A stretch of DNA of 64,000 nt from Ascidia mentula (GCA_947561715.1 OX387198.1:1984001-2048000); one strand, 5' to 3'. Shown: positions 26,305-41,400, counted from the first letter of the stretch. Program-made: numbers and translations. The notes: generated from the letters alone by a model not told the origin.

Positions 26305-27302
26305 GTACATCCTGAAATAACCTTTATGTTTCAAAGATTTACAAAAATTTGGATTGGAAGTCTGAAACCAGTATTTGAGTATGATTTATGTCATTCAAAC
26401 ACATTTATTTACTTGATCTTGACCTGACTAACCATAACATACACCATTAAATCCTCAATCTCAAACTCTGCGGCACATTTTTGACAGATTTTTGTTCATA
26501 CTGCATCGCTGGTCAAATTTTGAACGGTCTTAAAGTCATTGATACACTTTTGACATTGTATTATCGAAGCATCAAGAGATTCACTCTTTGTCACCAAAAT
26601 TGCCTCCAAATTGCACGTGGTGCAACAAACTGACAACATAGACATCATATCTAACCTGATGTTTTTAATTGTTTCAAGTCGGTTCTTTCCCCAAATAAAA
26701 TTAAGGTTTTCCGCAAATTTTGGTTAACAAAAAGTCTTGCATTAGCTTCCATCTACACGAAGACACGAAGAGCAATTCTGATAAAAGATTTTAAAAACTT
26801 TTTCGTGAGCTATTTTCGTTGAAAATTTCACAAATGTATAGCTCTGCTTGTTTGAAACCCAACACTGCGAGTCAACCAAGCCGTTCCTAAAATATCACTC
26901 CCGACTTCGCTTGACAAAAAAATGCATGATGACTGTTTGCGTATCGTTGGCTGAGCAAACACTCTGCCCATTTATGAGTAGTTTATATTTGCCTTCCTTG
27001 TATGATCATGCTGTTCTGGGAATTGGGGATAAAACGCCGATGTTTGCATTGTGCAAGATTGATAGACCCTAAGCAAAACGCTTGATTTCGAGCTTCCTAA
27101 TACTAAAATAATCTGGTACACAAGCACTCATTGCTTAATTTTTTTTTTCAATGGGAAATTTAAGAGTTTTACTTGCAGTGAAAACGCCCGCAAAGGCAAA
27201 TGCCAAGAACTACTGATTTAAGTATACAGTATACATACACAGAAACAACACAAAGGATGTAATGATCGGTGAAAAGATGTAATCTTTATGATGGAACACA
27301 AA
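26305..27302. repeat. 1.25-kb segmental duplication, right copy (3' flank of copy C)
   Basis: This matches 2540-3540 with scattered substitutions and small indels; the duplication continues through exon 13 of copy C to about 27555. The 101-codon frame found in the left copy is broken here. Confidence 0.85.
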
Positions 27303-30300
27303 CTAAACAGGAACAACAGGTTGAAGAGTGGCAGCAGCCGACAACACGTGGAAGACGACGATGGAATATTGTCTTCTCACTTCATCCCAGGCATCCTCAT
27401 CGTTATCTGCGATATCAAACATGGCGTCCACGATCCCTGGGAACGCTGTGTTGCCGTAAGTGTTGTGTTGGCTCGGTGCCGATATCACGTGTCTACAAGG
27501 TTGTACAAGGTTATATGAGTCGAAAATCAGCGCTAAAACAATGGAAAATCGGTTCCTTGCCGCTACATTAATTTAATTTAAATGCTTTGTCGTAGGTCGG
27601 GAAACAAATAGTTTTAAAAATTCCCCAGTAAAGCAAGAGTTGACGTCCGCATGTAAATACTTTACCTGTAAGCAGTTCTACCAGGCAGTGGGTTTTGATC
27701 AAATGAATGCTCTCTCCAACTGCATCAGTTGGTCGTTGGCTGATCTTACCGATGAATAACTTAAACAAACATAAGAAGATTTAACTTGTTCTAACAACAA
27801 GATACAGACCCATCGGCCCATGAGTAAATCCGTTGTTGGTGTTTCATGCAAATATGTTTGTTAAGATTAGGATTTTAGCCAACACTTCTACTTACTCTGT
27901 TTTCTCGAGGTCTTCAATCCTAGAATGAAGATCAATGGCTGATGTTTTGAACTTCGCGATGGCATTTTCCAACTGACCTGATAAAAAAATTTGTAAAAGG
28001 AGAAGAAATGTAGAAGGAAAACAACTATTGTATTCTTTAAAGCTGCAGACAGTTGAGCATACATTGTTTCGACGTATAACGTCTTACCAGCTAGTTTAGC
28101 GCGATCGTCACCAGCTGCATTGACTAGAGCTTACAAATCGAAACAGAGAAGAAATAGTCATGCGGTTCATAAACTACACTGGAGACATTTACGCAGACTT
28201 TTGTAAATAAATAATTTTTTTTTTGCTTTATAAAGTGTTCACTACTTTTTTACCAAATTATGAACATTTTAAAACCAAAACATAAAGATTCGAATGTAAC
28301 ACAATAAATATGTTTATCGTCATTCAAACTTGTGTTAACTGATGCTGACCTAAATCGACGCCATGAGCAGTCAAATTAACTCCAGCATTCGCCTTTAGCG
28401 GCGCAAACTTATCTTCCAAATCCTTTGCGTAAAGCCTCGCATCAATAGGAAGTATGGTGGAATCAGCCAATCTTCTTCCCACCTCACCCCACATTCGAGT
28501 AACCGCTAGATGGCAGTGGAAGTCGGGGTCGACGTATTTTGAGACGAGACTGAAGGTTTCGTACACAGAGTGGTAGACAGGGTATGACGCCAGTCCTGTG
28601 CTCTGTAAGAATAACGTTTATGTCAATTTAAAGCTGTTTTTGTAGTGGTTGAACTTTTACAAATACAATGGCAGAATGTAACCACTTACATAATCGTGGA
28701 CGTAGGCGAGGTCAATGGATGAAATTCCGATAAATTGTATGAAAGCGGTGTAATCGCTTCCCGAGCCCAGAGAATTAAAGCTAGTCAAAAAAAATACATG
28801 TGTTCATAACCAATGACAGATGTGTGAGCATTTCTGTACAAAACACTATCACATATCCCGTTTTTGTGCCTCTTTTTCTCTGCATTTAAGTTAACACATA
28901 TTGGTATTTCTTTATTTCGTCGACTCCAAGAGAATCATTTTACCATTGGCTGCGAAAAGCTGGACATGGATTACCTTGGAAGACTTCTATCTGCGTTTGG
29001 TCTGCGTGCCACCCAGGTGTCGTATACCGATCCTCTAGAAGCAACTGGGTTTGGAACGATTTTAGCGGTTTCGAAAACTAGATCACTCAAACTGTAGACA
29101 CCATCAGCATAGAGCGAGTAGTTTCCAGTGATCGAAACATCCACATTGATGTAAGCAACAGCACGAGCTGAAAGCTCTTTCTGGAGCTCCTGCCAGAAAC
29201 GGCAATATGTTATGAGTTTTAGAACTTTACCATTATATGCTAATGACAGGTTGCTGCAAAACAGGTTAAGACACAACACAAAGACACTACACTATATGTT
29301 TTCTGGCTCACAATTAAATAAATATTACTGCCGTCATGTTTCTTTTTGTAACATTAAACAAATGAATCCACAGACGAATATAATCCCCTTAATATAGGCT
29401 GTTTCTTTCCCATGGGGTAACCAGGGGTGTTGTTACGTAATGACTAACGTCTTATACTTCTTGACTTATGACACATATGACTTGTATGTGATTGCATGAG
29501 TGGAGCAACACTGTCTGGGGAATGTTATTTCACTAGACGATGATATTCTGTTCGAGACGTTGACTTTGAACTTGACTCAAAGTGATTCCAAAGCTCCAAC
29601 GATTTTGTTTTCCTTTCAAACGAAGCCAGATCACATCAAATCCCCACTCAGGAAAACTTTTACCTCCACCCACTCCGTTGATCCGATCAAACCATATTCC
29701 TCCGCTCCCCAACTACAGAATACAAGAGTCCTCCTCGGTCTCCATCCATCCTTCAACATCTTCCCGAACGCTCTCGTCATCTCCAACAATGAAGCTGTTC
29801 CACTTGATGGATCAATTGCTCCAAACACCCAAGCATCTCTGTGGTTTCCGAAGATCACGTAGCGATCTGTATGAGCAGAAAGTTACATCAAAATCAGAGA
29901 AACTGGCATAGAAATCTTAGTAAATTGCGCGGCAAAACAGGGGCGGTTCCACAAATTTTCGTTAGGGAGCGATTATGATCCAAAACTCATTGTGACGCAA
30001 TCATAACAATTTTTGTCACCACGGATGGACATATCCGTGCATGCTCCAGACAAAGCTCGTTGATGATCAACGAAAGTCAATCTTTATATCATGTTATAAT
30101 ATTCAAAAATGTTGCAGTGTCAGACAATAAGGTGGCGTTAAATAGAAGTAATCTTCTGATATAAATTAAAGTGGTTTATTTCTCCGACGTTTCGTCTCAC
30201 GTGATTTCACAAATGGTGTTATAGCATGTCCTTTCCTCTTGTGCCTTTGAGTGTTGTGTGTTATTTCGTTTCAATTGTGGTGTAAAGTCCGGATGAAGTC

Positions 30301-33300
30301 TTGCTGTATGGCAGACGAAACGTCGGAGAAATAAACAACATTAATTTACGCCAGAAAAAAAGTTCTTGTTAAATTGTATCATGCCTGGCAGCAACAGTAG
30401 AACAATATCGTAAATTATTCTACCTGAGTGACCGACCCATCTTCCACCACGCAGATCTGCCCTTGCGGTAAATGTGTTGGTATTTGTTCTGGATATTTCT
30501 ATTAATTTAAGTCGCTTACCCGGTTCGTAACTTCCTCTGATATATCCAATCACGTTGCGGATTTTTGCCACCTCGGTTTTAGTTTTTACCGACATCTTAA
30601 TCTTTCTACAAACAACCAAAGTTCATTACTAACAACTATTCCATGTTTCTGTATGCTTCATGGTAAAAAACGTTGTAGATTGTATTTCCACAAAGTTTTG
30701 ACCGTCGGATATTCTGTATTCATAAGCACGGGGCCTTGTTAGTTTGAATCTTGCGATTCTACTTTAAAAGCATATATGGTTTTGTTTTCCAACCAAAATA
30801 TCCCCTTAGTATAACAATTTGTCGATGTTGCAATGCAATTGTTTAACTAACATGTACTAATACTGTAGTGCATGACATTAGGACCTCCTGAGACCCTCAA
30901 GTATAGACACAGTGCCTAAAATAGATCAAAACAAAAATCTCCTCATTACTTGTTCGCATGATCGGCCGAAAATCCGGGTCCGTATCTGTAAGTAATGTTC
31001 AACCCTCCCTTCCACGTTGGTTCAACAGCAGCCCCACCAAGTTTTGATAAATACTTCCACGCATCGTTGTAACCAATCGGCGTCACTGGAATCTTCGGGA
31101 GACGAATCAAATCTATCGGTTTTTTCCAGGCGGATTCTACATAATAATATGTCACTTTGCCAAGACATGCTTTGTGTCATCCCAAAAGAACCTCTGTCAT
31201 TGTAAACACCATTAACATTCCACCCATAGTTCCATTGTGCCATAAAGGTTAAAATCGTGCAGACAATTTATGTTTATTACAGGATATTCGAACTTAAATC
31301 GCAACTAATACTATGTCGTTCCAACTACTACTATTATGCCGCTCCCAGAAAAGTTTACTGTCCAGGATTGTAAAATAAAACGTTTGATCTTTCACGCACG
31401 TTTTAATTTCAGTTGAAATACCATGCCTTACAAAAGGTAAACTGTTTTAAATGCCAGGTTGGCTCATGCGCAATGTAGAGGTTTGCAATGCAGACATTCT
31501 TTAGGCTGGATTTCTAAACCATCAGAAGGAAACAACACAGATTAAACCGTATCAAGCTAGACACACTGAAAATGAACGACAGTGGAACATTGTCGACAAA
31601 CAACTGCTTTGGAACCAATAGTATTATCGGTTCTGTATCACGTGTCACCATTTGATTTTCTGGAAAGAAAACTTTAAAAACTACACAGAGAACGAACATG
31701 AATTCACTGCCCCCCAAAAATAATATTGTTGATAGGTTGTCGAACCAGTGGACATATTGTAGTTACGCACATACGAGTTTATTGCTGTCTACCGTGCCGC
31801 AAAACTACAGTAGCAAGTAACGTTGCTGCATTTGTTTGTTGAAGAGGTGAGCCATATAAAAAAAAGAAGAATGCATTCCAATAGTCACGGGAAAGGTTTT
31901 CAAATAATCACAGTGAAATTGCATTTGAACGTTGCGACCTCTCCTTTGTGTTGTCAACCCGCACAGGTCATAAAACTTTTCCATGCATTTGGACTAAGAC
32001 AAACAGAAACTCGACCAGCATGTGTTAGGGGTAGATAGGTTTTAAAATCTCCACAACAAATTTTACAATATTTCTTATAGAATATAGAAATTATTCTCCG
32101 CTATAATCTGTTTACAAAAAGTCTCTTATTTACTATTTTATGATAATGTATTCTGGTATTACAAACCCAACGAGATGTAACTCATAACGGTACAAAAGGT
32201 GATAATTATCAGAATTCGGATTACGTAATCTTTATGCAACTTGAGTAAAAGTCACAAAAAGTAATTTGTAGCAGCGGCAAAGATAATATCCGAATCTAGA
32301 AGTTACTTTTATCCACAAACCTATAGAAGGATAGTTGGGGGTCTGTGGGTCCCCGTTATCCGTCCACAAAGTCCCACGTTGGGCCCCAGTCCCAGGTAGG
32401 TACCAGTCATTGGGGTAAACATCAGCCCATGGTACAGTGTAGTCAATAGGGTCTGAGTAGATAATCAGTCCGATGCATCCGTATTCCTGGGCCAGTTTAG
32501 CTGAATGTACAATCACAGGTATTGGTGCTTGTGCATAAAACACGATTGTACTAAACGTGTAGTACTGAAAAATTTTGCAATATAAAGAAACTGCGGTCAC
32601 CTTTGTCTCCACGGAAAATCTTTCCGTATCTCGCAATGCAGATTTTTCCATTCGTGTCGATATTAAGAGTTCGGTTCAAATTCATGAAGTCTTCGACAGT
32701 TGCATAATTCACATAAACCAAATCACCCTGAAAATCACCGAGTATATTTGGGTTTGTATGTTGGCAACTGCTCTCATAGCTTTTCTGACGAAGCGTGAAA
32801 AATTAAGACCAATAAATTACCCATTTTATTTCACCCATTTTTGCATTACAGTTGCTGCCAAACTTCATATAATTTTTAAAACAACTGCCCTTCTGCAAAA
32901 AAAAACTTAGCAGATGTTATGTAATCAACGTTTCAAACAAATCTACGTTTATTTTTGTGCCAGAAGGTCAGTTATTTAGAATATCCATTTTTGTAAAATC
33001 ATAAAAAACAGGTACAGAAAAATTTTACATAAACACTTGCGTGTGCTTGATTCATTTAATCGCAGTACAGCTTTCAACTACTTTACCTCTGGTGAACCAG
33101 CAGCCGAGTAAGCGTTGAAAGGATCGACAACATCCGGGTCATTTTGCTCCTCATCCAAGACCAACTCCTGTCGTTGCGAAATATCCGTTTCGGTTCCGTT
33201 GCTTAGCAACACAGCCACGTAGTTGGAATCGGTTTGATTCGGGTAGGAAAGTAGAACATCGTATTCGGGTATAACAACCGAATCCAATCCGTCTTCTTCC

Positions 33301-33770
33301 CATCTGTTTTTTATCAAATTGACCAGATCCACTTCAGCATTGGTTCGACCAGCAATATGAGGTTTCTTGGTCAGTAGCCTGTGGTTTAAAGTCAGGTTTG
33401 TCGCTATTTGAAGAACGAGCCAGCATGGCAATTATCAAACGAAATGATAAAAGCAAGGTGGATCACGGGTTTGACTGATATGACATAAGTTTACTATATC
33501 GTTGTCCTGCTTTATACGGTGCTGGCCGACTACAAGATGTATAAACGCGTTCAGTCATGAAACTAATGAAACTCACTCTAAATTCTTCCTGATATTTTCA
33601 CTTTTCATTTCATCCATGAGTTTTTTCTGAATGGAAACATCTTCCTCTGGTTGCTGTCCACCAGATGGGGATCGTTGGTTTGGATGGCTGAAGTAACCAA
33701 TCAGAACTCCGACACCAATTCCAACAGCAGCAGTTATCACACAGAATATGATAGCGTGAGATTTTGACAT
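27303..33770 (-). pseudogene. GCPII/NAALADase-like metallopeptidase, copy C, frameshifted in exon 12
   Basis: Thirteen exons at about 33576-33770, 33088-33381, 32602-32729, 32323-32502, 30949-31139, 30524-30606, 29662-29869, 28976-29190, 28691-28783, 28351-28604, 27896-27978, 27664-27752 and 27303-27498. Exons 1-11 are open and carry the full anchor, protease-associated insert and zinc site. In exon 12 the other copies read GATCAATAAATGC on the + strand, while C reads GATCAAATGAATGC: one extra base. This puts a TGA at 27699-27701 and would remove about the last 80 residues, including the segment matching human Lys699/Tyr700. Exon 13 itself is intact. The residue matching human Arg536 is Ala. 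This may be a recent pseudogene, a truncated enzyme or a sequence error. Confidence 0.8.
30150..30400. mobile_element. MITE-like foldback element in intron 6 of copy C
   Basis: Terminal inverted repeats of about 36 bp (left about 30163-30199, right about 30312-30347) share a perfect core of about 23 bp, including TTTCTCCGACGTTTCGTCT and its complement, around a loop of about 110 bp. No coding capacity. The right flank (GTATCATGCCTGGCAGCAAC, about 30375-30397) recurs beside the hairpin at 38.6 kb and the repeat at 47.7 kb, so one dispersed family has several copies in this array. Confidence 0.7.
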
Positions 33771-35404
33771 TCTAAGTAAGTAAATATCACCTACTTCCTA
33801 ACACGACAGTACTGGAAATTGCAACGTAAAATATTCAAGGCTTAGTATGCAAATCGTATGGGCTTCAGTCGTGGTCGTTACTGATATACTGTTTTCAAAT
33901 GAAGGCGAAGCATGTAAGATGTATTAAAACCTGCTGAAATTTGGAATGGGGTTCTGGAATAGCTCAGAAATCATGCCCTATGGTAAACTCGTGCAACTAA
34001 TTGTTGGTGACAAAAGCAACTACACCCTTGATTGCGAGCTTCGTCTGCGCATGGCTTCTAATGTCACAAACGGTATGAAGCAATTGCATGCATTGTTATG
34101 GTATACAAAACACACATAATAAACAGTCCTCCTAAATAGAACAAACTTGCTTGCGACGTCGAAGATACAACCACGAATGCACGTTTTCCCTATCGCAGGG
34201 GACACAGTCAGTCTAACTGCATTGCGAATGGCTCGACAAACCTTATCTTTGCTTCAACACCTGCATCAACTTTAATCGAAACGACTTTTTCTCTGAGGCG
34301 TAATGCGCAAACAAACCGTTAAATAAACACTGTTGAACTTTGTCGTTCTGTCCCAACATAATTAAATAAATATTTAAATAAGGCAGTGACACCTGGCTCA
34401 ACCTTGCAAAGTCACGGGACCGCTGTCCTGTATTCAATAGCGAGCTGGCGCTTTCGCTTGCGCCAATAAAAAAGCGCAAGCTTGGTTGTGTGCACAACAA
34501 CATTAATTGCACGGCACCTTCTGCACTGAGGTTGATGCCACAGCTTCCTAAAATACTTCGAAAACTTTTTCTTGTTATAAAACGATGACAGCCAGTCTTT
34601 AAGTCATTACAAATTGTCACTTTCAATAAACTCCTTTCGTGTAAAAAAAAAACAGGCGACATTAATTCAAAACCATTTGTCGTACACGAATAACTTAATT
34701 ATGTGCGGTGAAAAATGGATTAGAAAAGCTAAAGTTTATATACTGATCATGCTAAAGCAGACGCTTCAACTGTCTGACACTCGGTCGTTTTGCTTGTTTA
34801 GTTGCCTGCCTACCTCTTCTGTGCACGCCTTGCTGCAGCTCAGCCTTTTCTATCACTTATTTTGGACACAGTAGTGTTTGAAACGCTTGCTTCGTCATGA
34901 TTAGCATATTATCTTTTGGCATTGGTATTCAGAAACTTAATTAAACATTGATATTATGCTTCTCTTAAGTTAAACGCTCTTTTCGATGTAGAAACATATT
35001 TTTCATTCTATTTCAAGTAGTGCACCAATTGATACCGAGGCATCACCTAGGAACTAAAAGTTGCCGGTTTTGTCTGTTCGTTTGCCAGCGAGCGGACATT
35101 TCTAAGGAAATTCAATAAGAACCTTCATTGAGCGAGTTGACGTGCGACTGCTATCGATACGCAAAGGCTCAGACACCACAGGATCACCAATACACTTGCA
35201 TAAACAGGAACAAAAAGTAATACAAACTATACTTGATCAGTGAACAAAGCCATCCTGGCAAGCTGTCGATTGATAACAGCATGGAGAGTATCTGTTTAAT
35301 ATCACAGAAACTGATAAAATATACTATCAGAGAATACAGTGCTCTCTGCTTGATTGATATTTTCAGAATTACAAAATGACAAATTATAAAAGCTGTCATA
35401 ACAT
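33771..35404. other. Intergenic between copies B and C
   Basis: No gene recognised. It contains the 3' flank of B and the presumed promoter of C. C's promoter does not resemble that of A or D. Short frames such as 34243-34662 (minus) show no domain. Confidence 0.45.
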
Positions 35405-38400
35405 CTATACGCCAGAAATAGGAACAACAGGTTGAAGATTGGCAGCAGCCGACAACACGTGGAAGACGACGATGGAATATTGTCTTCTCACTTCATCCCA
35501 GGCATCCTCATCGTTATCTGCGATATCAAACATGGCGTCCACGATCCCAGGAAAAGCTGTGTTTCCGTAAGTGTTGTGTTGGCTCGGTGCTGATATCACG
35601 TGTCTGTGAGAACATACAACAAACTTATTTTCTTATTTCTGAAATATGCATTAGTTTAATTATGAATATGCAGTTTTTCTTCACAAGAACAGAATTCTAA
35701 GGCATACCCTCTTGACATATGACAAAGCAACTAATGTAAAAACATAACCTAATTCCTGTTTAAGCAAGCAATTTAAAATCATTCTACATGAAAAAAAATA
35801 ATTTGGCAACAGTTTACCTGTAGGCAGTTCTACCAGGCAGTGGGTTTTGATCAATAAATGCTCTTTCCAACTGCATCAGTTGATCGTTGACTGATCTTAC
35901 CGATGAATCACTTAAACAGAAACGGCCATAAAATTTGCAATCCTTATACATTCTTAGTAAACACATTCGCTTACTCTGTTTTGTCGAGGTTTTCAATCAG
36001 AGAATGAAGTTTATTGGCTGATGTACTGAACTTTGAGATGGCATTTTCTAGTTGGCCTGGACAAAAAAACATAACTTGTGAAACTGTTTATTTTAAAGGC
36101 TACAATGCCTAGGCTGGCAAGCCTGCAAACCTAATGATCGCGATACGTCAGTTATGATCGTTAAACAAGGACCTGCACAGTGGGGCGTTTCTGACAATCA
36201 TGCAATTGAATGAAATATTACTGCGTTAGTTGAGGAAGTTTATCAATTCAATTGTAGTTTTTAAATGATATGTTAGTACTGAGTCATCATTTACACAAGT
36301 GACACTAACCTAAATCAACGCCATGAGCTGTCAAATTAGCTCCAGCATTCGCCTTCAGCGACGCAAACTTATCTTCCAAATCCTTTGTGTAAAGCCTCGC
36401 ATCAATAGGAAGGATCGTGGAATCAGCCAATCTTCTTCCCACCTCACCCCACATTCGAGTAACCGCTAGGTTGCAGTAAAAGTCGGGATCGACGTAATTT
36501 GAGACGAGACTGAAGGTTTCGTACACAGAGTGGTACACAGGGTATGAAGCCAGTCCAATGTTCTGAAAACAAATCTTAATTGCAATATCGTGTTGCTGTT
36601 TCTGTTTCTGTCATGTGTGTTATAATTTCTACGAAACTGACCTTTAGACACACATACACGTGGATTTAATTTCATTGACCTTTTGATTTCTATTCAGCAT
36701 GATTCTTTCTAAGGATAATGTCACTCCTGGAATTGGTGCTACAGTAAGAGCGTTAGCTTGTTCCCTTTATTACGTTTCTTTGTTTAAATCTGACATATGT
36801 TTTAGTGCCATTACCACGATGAAGTCTCACTGCATCGCTGGCGAAACGTCGACAAAATGAAAGGTTTTGTGCCAGAAAGCTACTTTCTCCTGTTTGAAAT
36901 CCTATTTATTGGCACCCTTGTATTATTTTAATGAACGCAATCTGACTGCAAAGATAAAAACACTATGAGCCACGGTTTACACAATTGAAGGTTACAAACT
37001 ATCATTACTGGAAAAATTTTTGAACTGTTTATTTTCATGGTGGTACAATTTGGGTTGAACAATTAGTTTCTTTAATGTGATGAAAAAAAACTTGACTTAC
37101 AGGATTGACCACGTAGCGCATATTGACCGATGAAATTCCAATAGCTTGTAAGAAGGTTGTATAATCACTTCCTGATCCCAGCGAATAAAAACTAGTGATA
37201 AAAGCTTTGTTTGTAAAGGTGTTTCCGTTACAATTTGTTCATTTGTCTATGATCACGTCCAGACATAAAAATAAATAATAATTCCAGGCCGTTTGGTCGG
37301 CAAAGTCGTCTAAGACTCACACAAAGCTGCACTGAAGATACCTTACAGGTCAAAACAGTAGCCATCTGTCTGCAGCTCACAAAAATAATCCCAATGTTTG
37401 CGTTTGAACAAATTTATCCTTAAACTAATGATTGGGTGAATTTTCTTACCTTGGTAGATCTCCCATGGAGTTTGGAGATCGTTCAACCCACGTGTCGTAA
37501 ACAGAACTCCTGCTAACATCTGGGTTAGGAACGATTTTAGAGGCTTCGAAAACTAAATCACTCAAACTGTAAACGCCCCCAGCATTTAACGTGTAATTTC
37601 CATTTACTGAGGCGTCCACGTTAATGTAAGCAACAGCACGGGCCGAAAGCTCTTTCTGGAACTCCTGCAAAACACGGAAATACATCCAGAAGCATTTGAT
37701 CGAAATGTTTATTTGTAGTTACTGTAGTACTGTTCAACGTTCCTGTCGGATACGTAAAGAAAGGGGGGTTTTAATTTCCTAATGACTATACATATTTTTA
37801 ACTCTTCCTAAAATATCAGCACAGCCAATTGAGTTTACAGCTCATAGTTATAAACATCTTTAAATCCAGCAAAACCCTTACCTCCACCCATTCTGTCGAT
37901 CCGATCAAACCATATTCCTCCGCTCCCCAACTACAGAATACAAGAGTCCTCCTCGGTCTCCACCCATCCTTCAACATCTTCCCGAACGCTCTCGTCATCT
38001 CCAACAATGCAGCTGTTCCACTTGATGGATCAATTGCTCCAAACACCCAAGCATCTCTGTGGTTTCCGAAGATCACGTAACGATCTAAACGTGTTGGAAA
38101 TAAAGGTTGGTTTTATGTAAAGTGTTGCCATGGGTAAAACCCTGTACGTGAACCAAATCGTCAATGGTATGCATTTAAAAAAACATACAGGTCCTGAATT
38201 GTTTTTCTATGTGCGTGTATGCTTTGAGTAGGTCTGGATCCAAGCAATAAAAACATCACTATGCAGTAATGGGTAAGGCAGACACTGGTGCACGCTTGTC
38301 TGGTGCAAGTTATGTAAATTAATAAAATTAACCATTACTTTACATGCCTTAATATTTAAATGTGGAAAAATATCGTTCTTATGTTTTATTCCGATACTTT

Positions 38401-41400
38401 GCACTGGATGTACATAAATAATACTAAATCAGTGCTAGTGGTGCCAGGCATAGTGATTACTACAAAACCCGTCTTGTAGTGATATAAGAATGGTGTTAAA
38501 AGTGTATGATAACTGTAGACCAGAACAACATGTAACATCAATATACAAAATAATCCTGTATTTTAATAGTTTGTTCTTCTGGCACAATAAAAACGTACGG
38601 GCCCACCTCAGGAAGCCTTGTTGAATAACAGGCTAAACTTCGGTCAATAAAGTTAGTTTTTATTGTGCCAGAAGAACAGACTACTAAATTACAATATGCC
38701 TGGCAGCAACAGAAACTTTATAATCCTGTATCTTTACCTGGTTCGTAACTTCCCCTGATATATCCGATCACGTTGTGAATTTTTGCATTCTCAGTTTCAG
38801 TTTTTACCGACATCTTAATCTTTCTGCAAAACGGCATAAGTTTTTTTACTATGCAAAAACTATCCTTGTTTTATCACGTAATAAGTAAAAAACGGAAACT
38901 ATTTGGCATTTTCGCACCATTGCAAGTTGTAAAGTCTTATCCAAAAGCCCGCATGTTTTCTTGGTTTGCAGCGCAAACATTTTCTATCTATAACCAGATC
39001 AATTTAAAATTGTGTGTTTTCCAAATTTAACGACAATAGTTTATGTAGTTTAGGAAAAATGTGTTCAAAGAAAATACTTCCACATTACTTGTCTGCATGA
39101 TCGGCCGAAAATCCTGGTCCGTGTCTATAAGTAATGTTCAACCCTCCCTTCCACGTTGGCTCAACTTCATTCCCACCAAGTTTCGATAAATACTTCCACG
39201 CATCGTTGTAACCAATCGGCGTCACTGGAATCTTCGGGAGACGAATCGAATCTATCGGTTTTTTCCAGGCAGTGGCTGCAAGGTAACTTCTCACGCTACA
39301 GATAGTCTCATGGTCAGGTTCGCAAACCAATGTAAGCACAAGCCACATTCCGTACTTCCAAATGCCATGAAGGTAAAACCGTGCAGAAAGTAATTTATGT
39401 TTCCACTATACAGGGTAATTGTGTAAATATCGTAGCCAATCATAGGCGTATTAACCATTATGCGAACAAGGCATGCCTCTTCGTCCGCCAAACATCCAGG
39501 CCAACCGGATACATTTACGATGTTAGTCCGGGAATGCATTTGTTAATTAACGAGATGTAATAAACCATGGAAGAATGCATTCCTATAGTCAGCAAAAAAA
39601 CTGCTACTCTCCTGTCTGTTCCCACGTCACAACAGATGTCATAAAAACTTTTTTAAGAGGTCAGCAACAAATATTTTAAAAAATGCACGGAAAACACTTC
39701 TCCAGTCTAGTGCTCTAAATAATAGTATATTCATTACAAAAAGTTATAAATAAGTGAGATTAGACCATGGGGTGATCTTTATACAAATTTGACCTCATGG
39801 CTTTAGTACAACTTTGACATGTTTTGATTTTCCCGTCTCATAAGCCAGAAAAAGTTATCTTTGTGGGTTGGGTATGTTTTTGGTTGCTACGACGTGTTTC
39901 ATAAATTAAACTGCGTTCAGATCAAAGGTGTTCATATAACTGTAAAAGTTTCCACCTGTGTCACGAACAACATTGGAATAAAGGTAGATTTCAGGAAGAA
40001 AACGTCTTTGATGCTACAACATGGATAATTTTGGATACCACCAACCACACTTAACCACAAACCTATAGATGGGTAGTTGGGGGTTTGGGGGTCTCCGTTA
40101 TCCGTCCATAAAGTCCCACGTTGAGCCCCAGTTCCAGGTAGGTACCAGTCATTTGGGTAAACATCTGCCCATGGTACAGTGTAGTCAATAGGATCAGAGT
40201 AGATAATCAGTCCGATGCATCCGTATTCCTGGGCGTGCTCGGCTGATAATAGAATCACAAGTCATGGCAAATGCATTGAATCCAACGATTAGTGTGTTAA
40301 AACCTGCTGTATAAAACCACTATCGCACCTTTATCTCCACGGAAAATCTTTCCGTATTTCGCAATACAGATCTTTCCTCTCGTGTCGATATTAAGAGTTC
40401 GGTTCAGATTCATGAAGTCTTCGATGGTGGCGTAATTCACATAAACCAAATCACCCTGAAAACATTTAGAGTCTCTTAGGTCCTTTTTGGCGTTAATTAC
40501 TGCAACTTATTTTTAACACACTGGAATTCGAACCCATGATATCCATGGTACAAATCCTTGTCATTTTTTTCATGATATATTGGTCGGACGCCTTGTACGA
40601 TGTAGCTTTCAAGCATTTTACCTCTGGTGAACCAGCAGCCGAGTAAGCGTTGAAGGGATCGACAACATTCGGATCATTTTGCTCCTCATCCAAGACCAAC
40701 TCCTTTCGTTGCGAAATATCCGTTTCGGTTCCGTCGCTTAGCAACACAGCCACGTAGTTGGAATCGTTTTGTTTCGGGTAGGAAAGTAGAACATCGTATT
40801 CGGGTATAACAACCGAATCCAACCCGTATTCTTCCCATCTGTTTTTGATCAAATTAACCAGATCCTCTTCATCAACGGTTCGACCAGCAATATGAGGTCT
40901 TTTGGTCAATTCTCTGTAATATAACCAAATGTATGTCATCATTGTTCCCTCTACTGCAGTTGTGCAGACGTGCAAAAGTCGAATTAATTTATTAGAAACA
41001 ATCACATGGAACTTCATATACGATCCATCCCAAAATAGTTCGCGTACCACAGGTTGGAAACGTGCTCTATAGCATAGTGATAATTAAACGAAAAGCTAAA
41101 TGCAAAGCTTTTTATAGTGATACGATTTTAATGTTACTTTTCATATATGTTGTACAGTCCATACAAGACTTGTAAAAATGCTGTTTAATTATATCTTAAA
41201 GAAGCATTAACGCCCAAAATACAATATATACAAGTTGTTGATTTCCCGATTCAGTAAACGTGTTGCAACTCACTCCAAATTCTTCCTGATATTTTCACTT
41301 TTCATTTCATCCATGAGTTTCTTCTGAATGGAAACATCTTCCTCTGGTTGCTGTCCACCAGATGGGGATCGTTGGTTTGGATGGCTGAAGTAACCAATCA

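Noticed and set aside
30175..30336. Hammerhead-ribozyme-like string GATGAAGTC...GACGAAACGTC in the foldback element
   Set aside because: The GAAAC core is itself fully paired with the opposite arm over more than 20 bp and the CUGAUGA box is imperfect (CCGGATGA), so a plain terminal inverted repeat explains it better.
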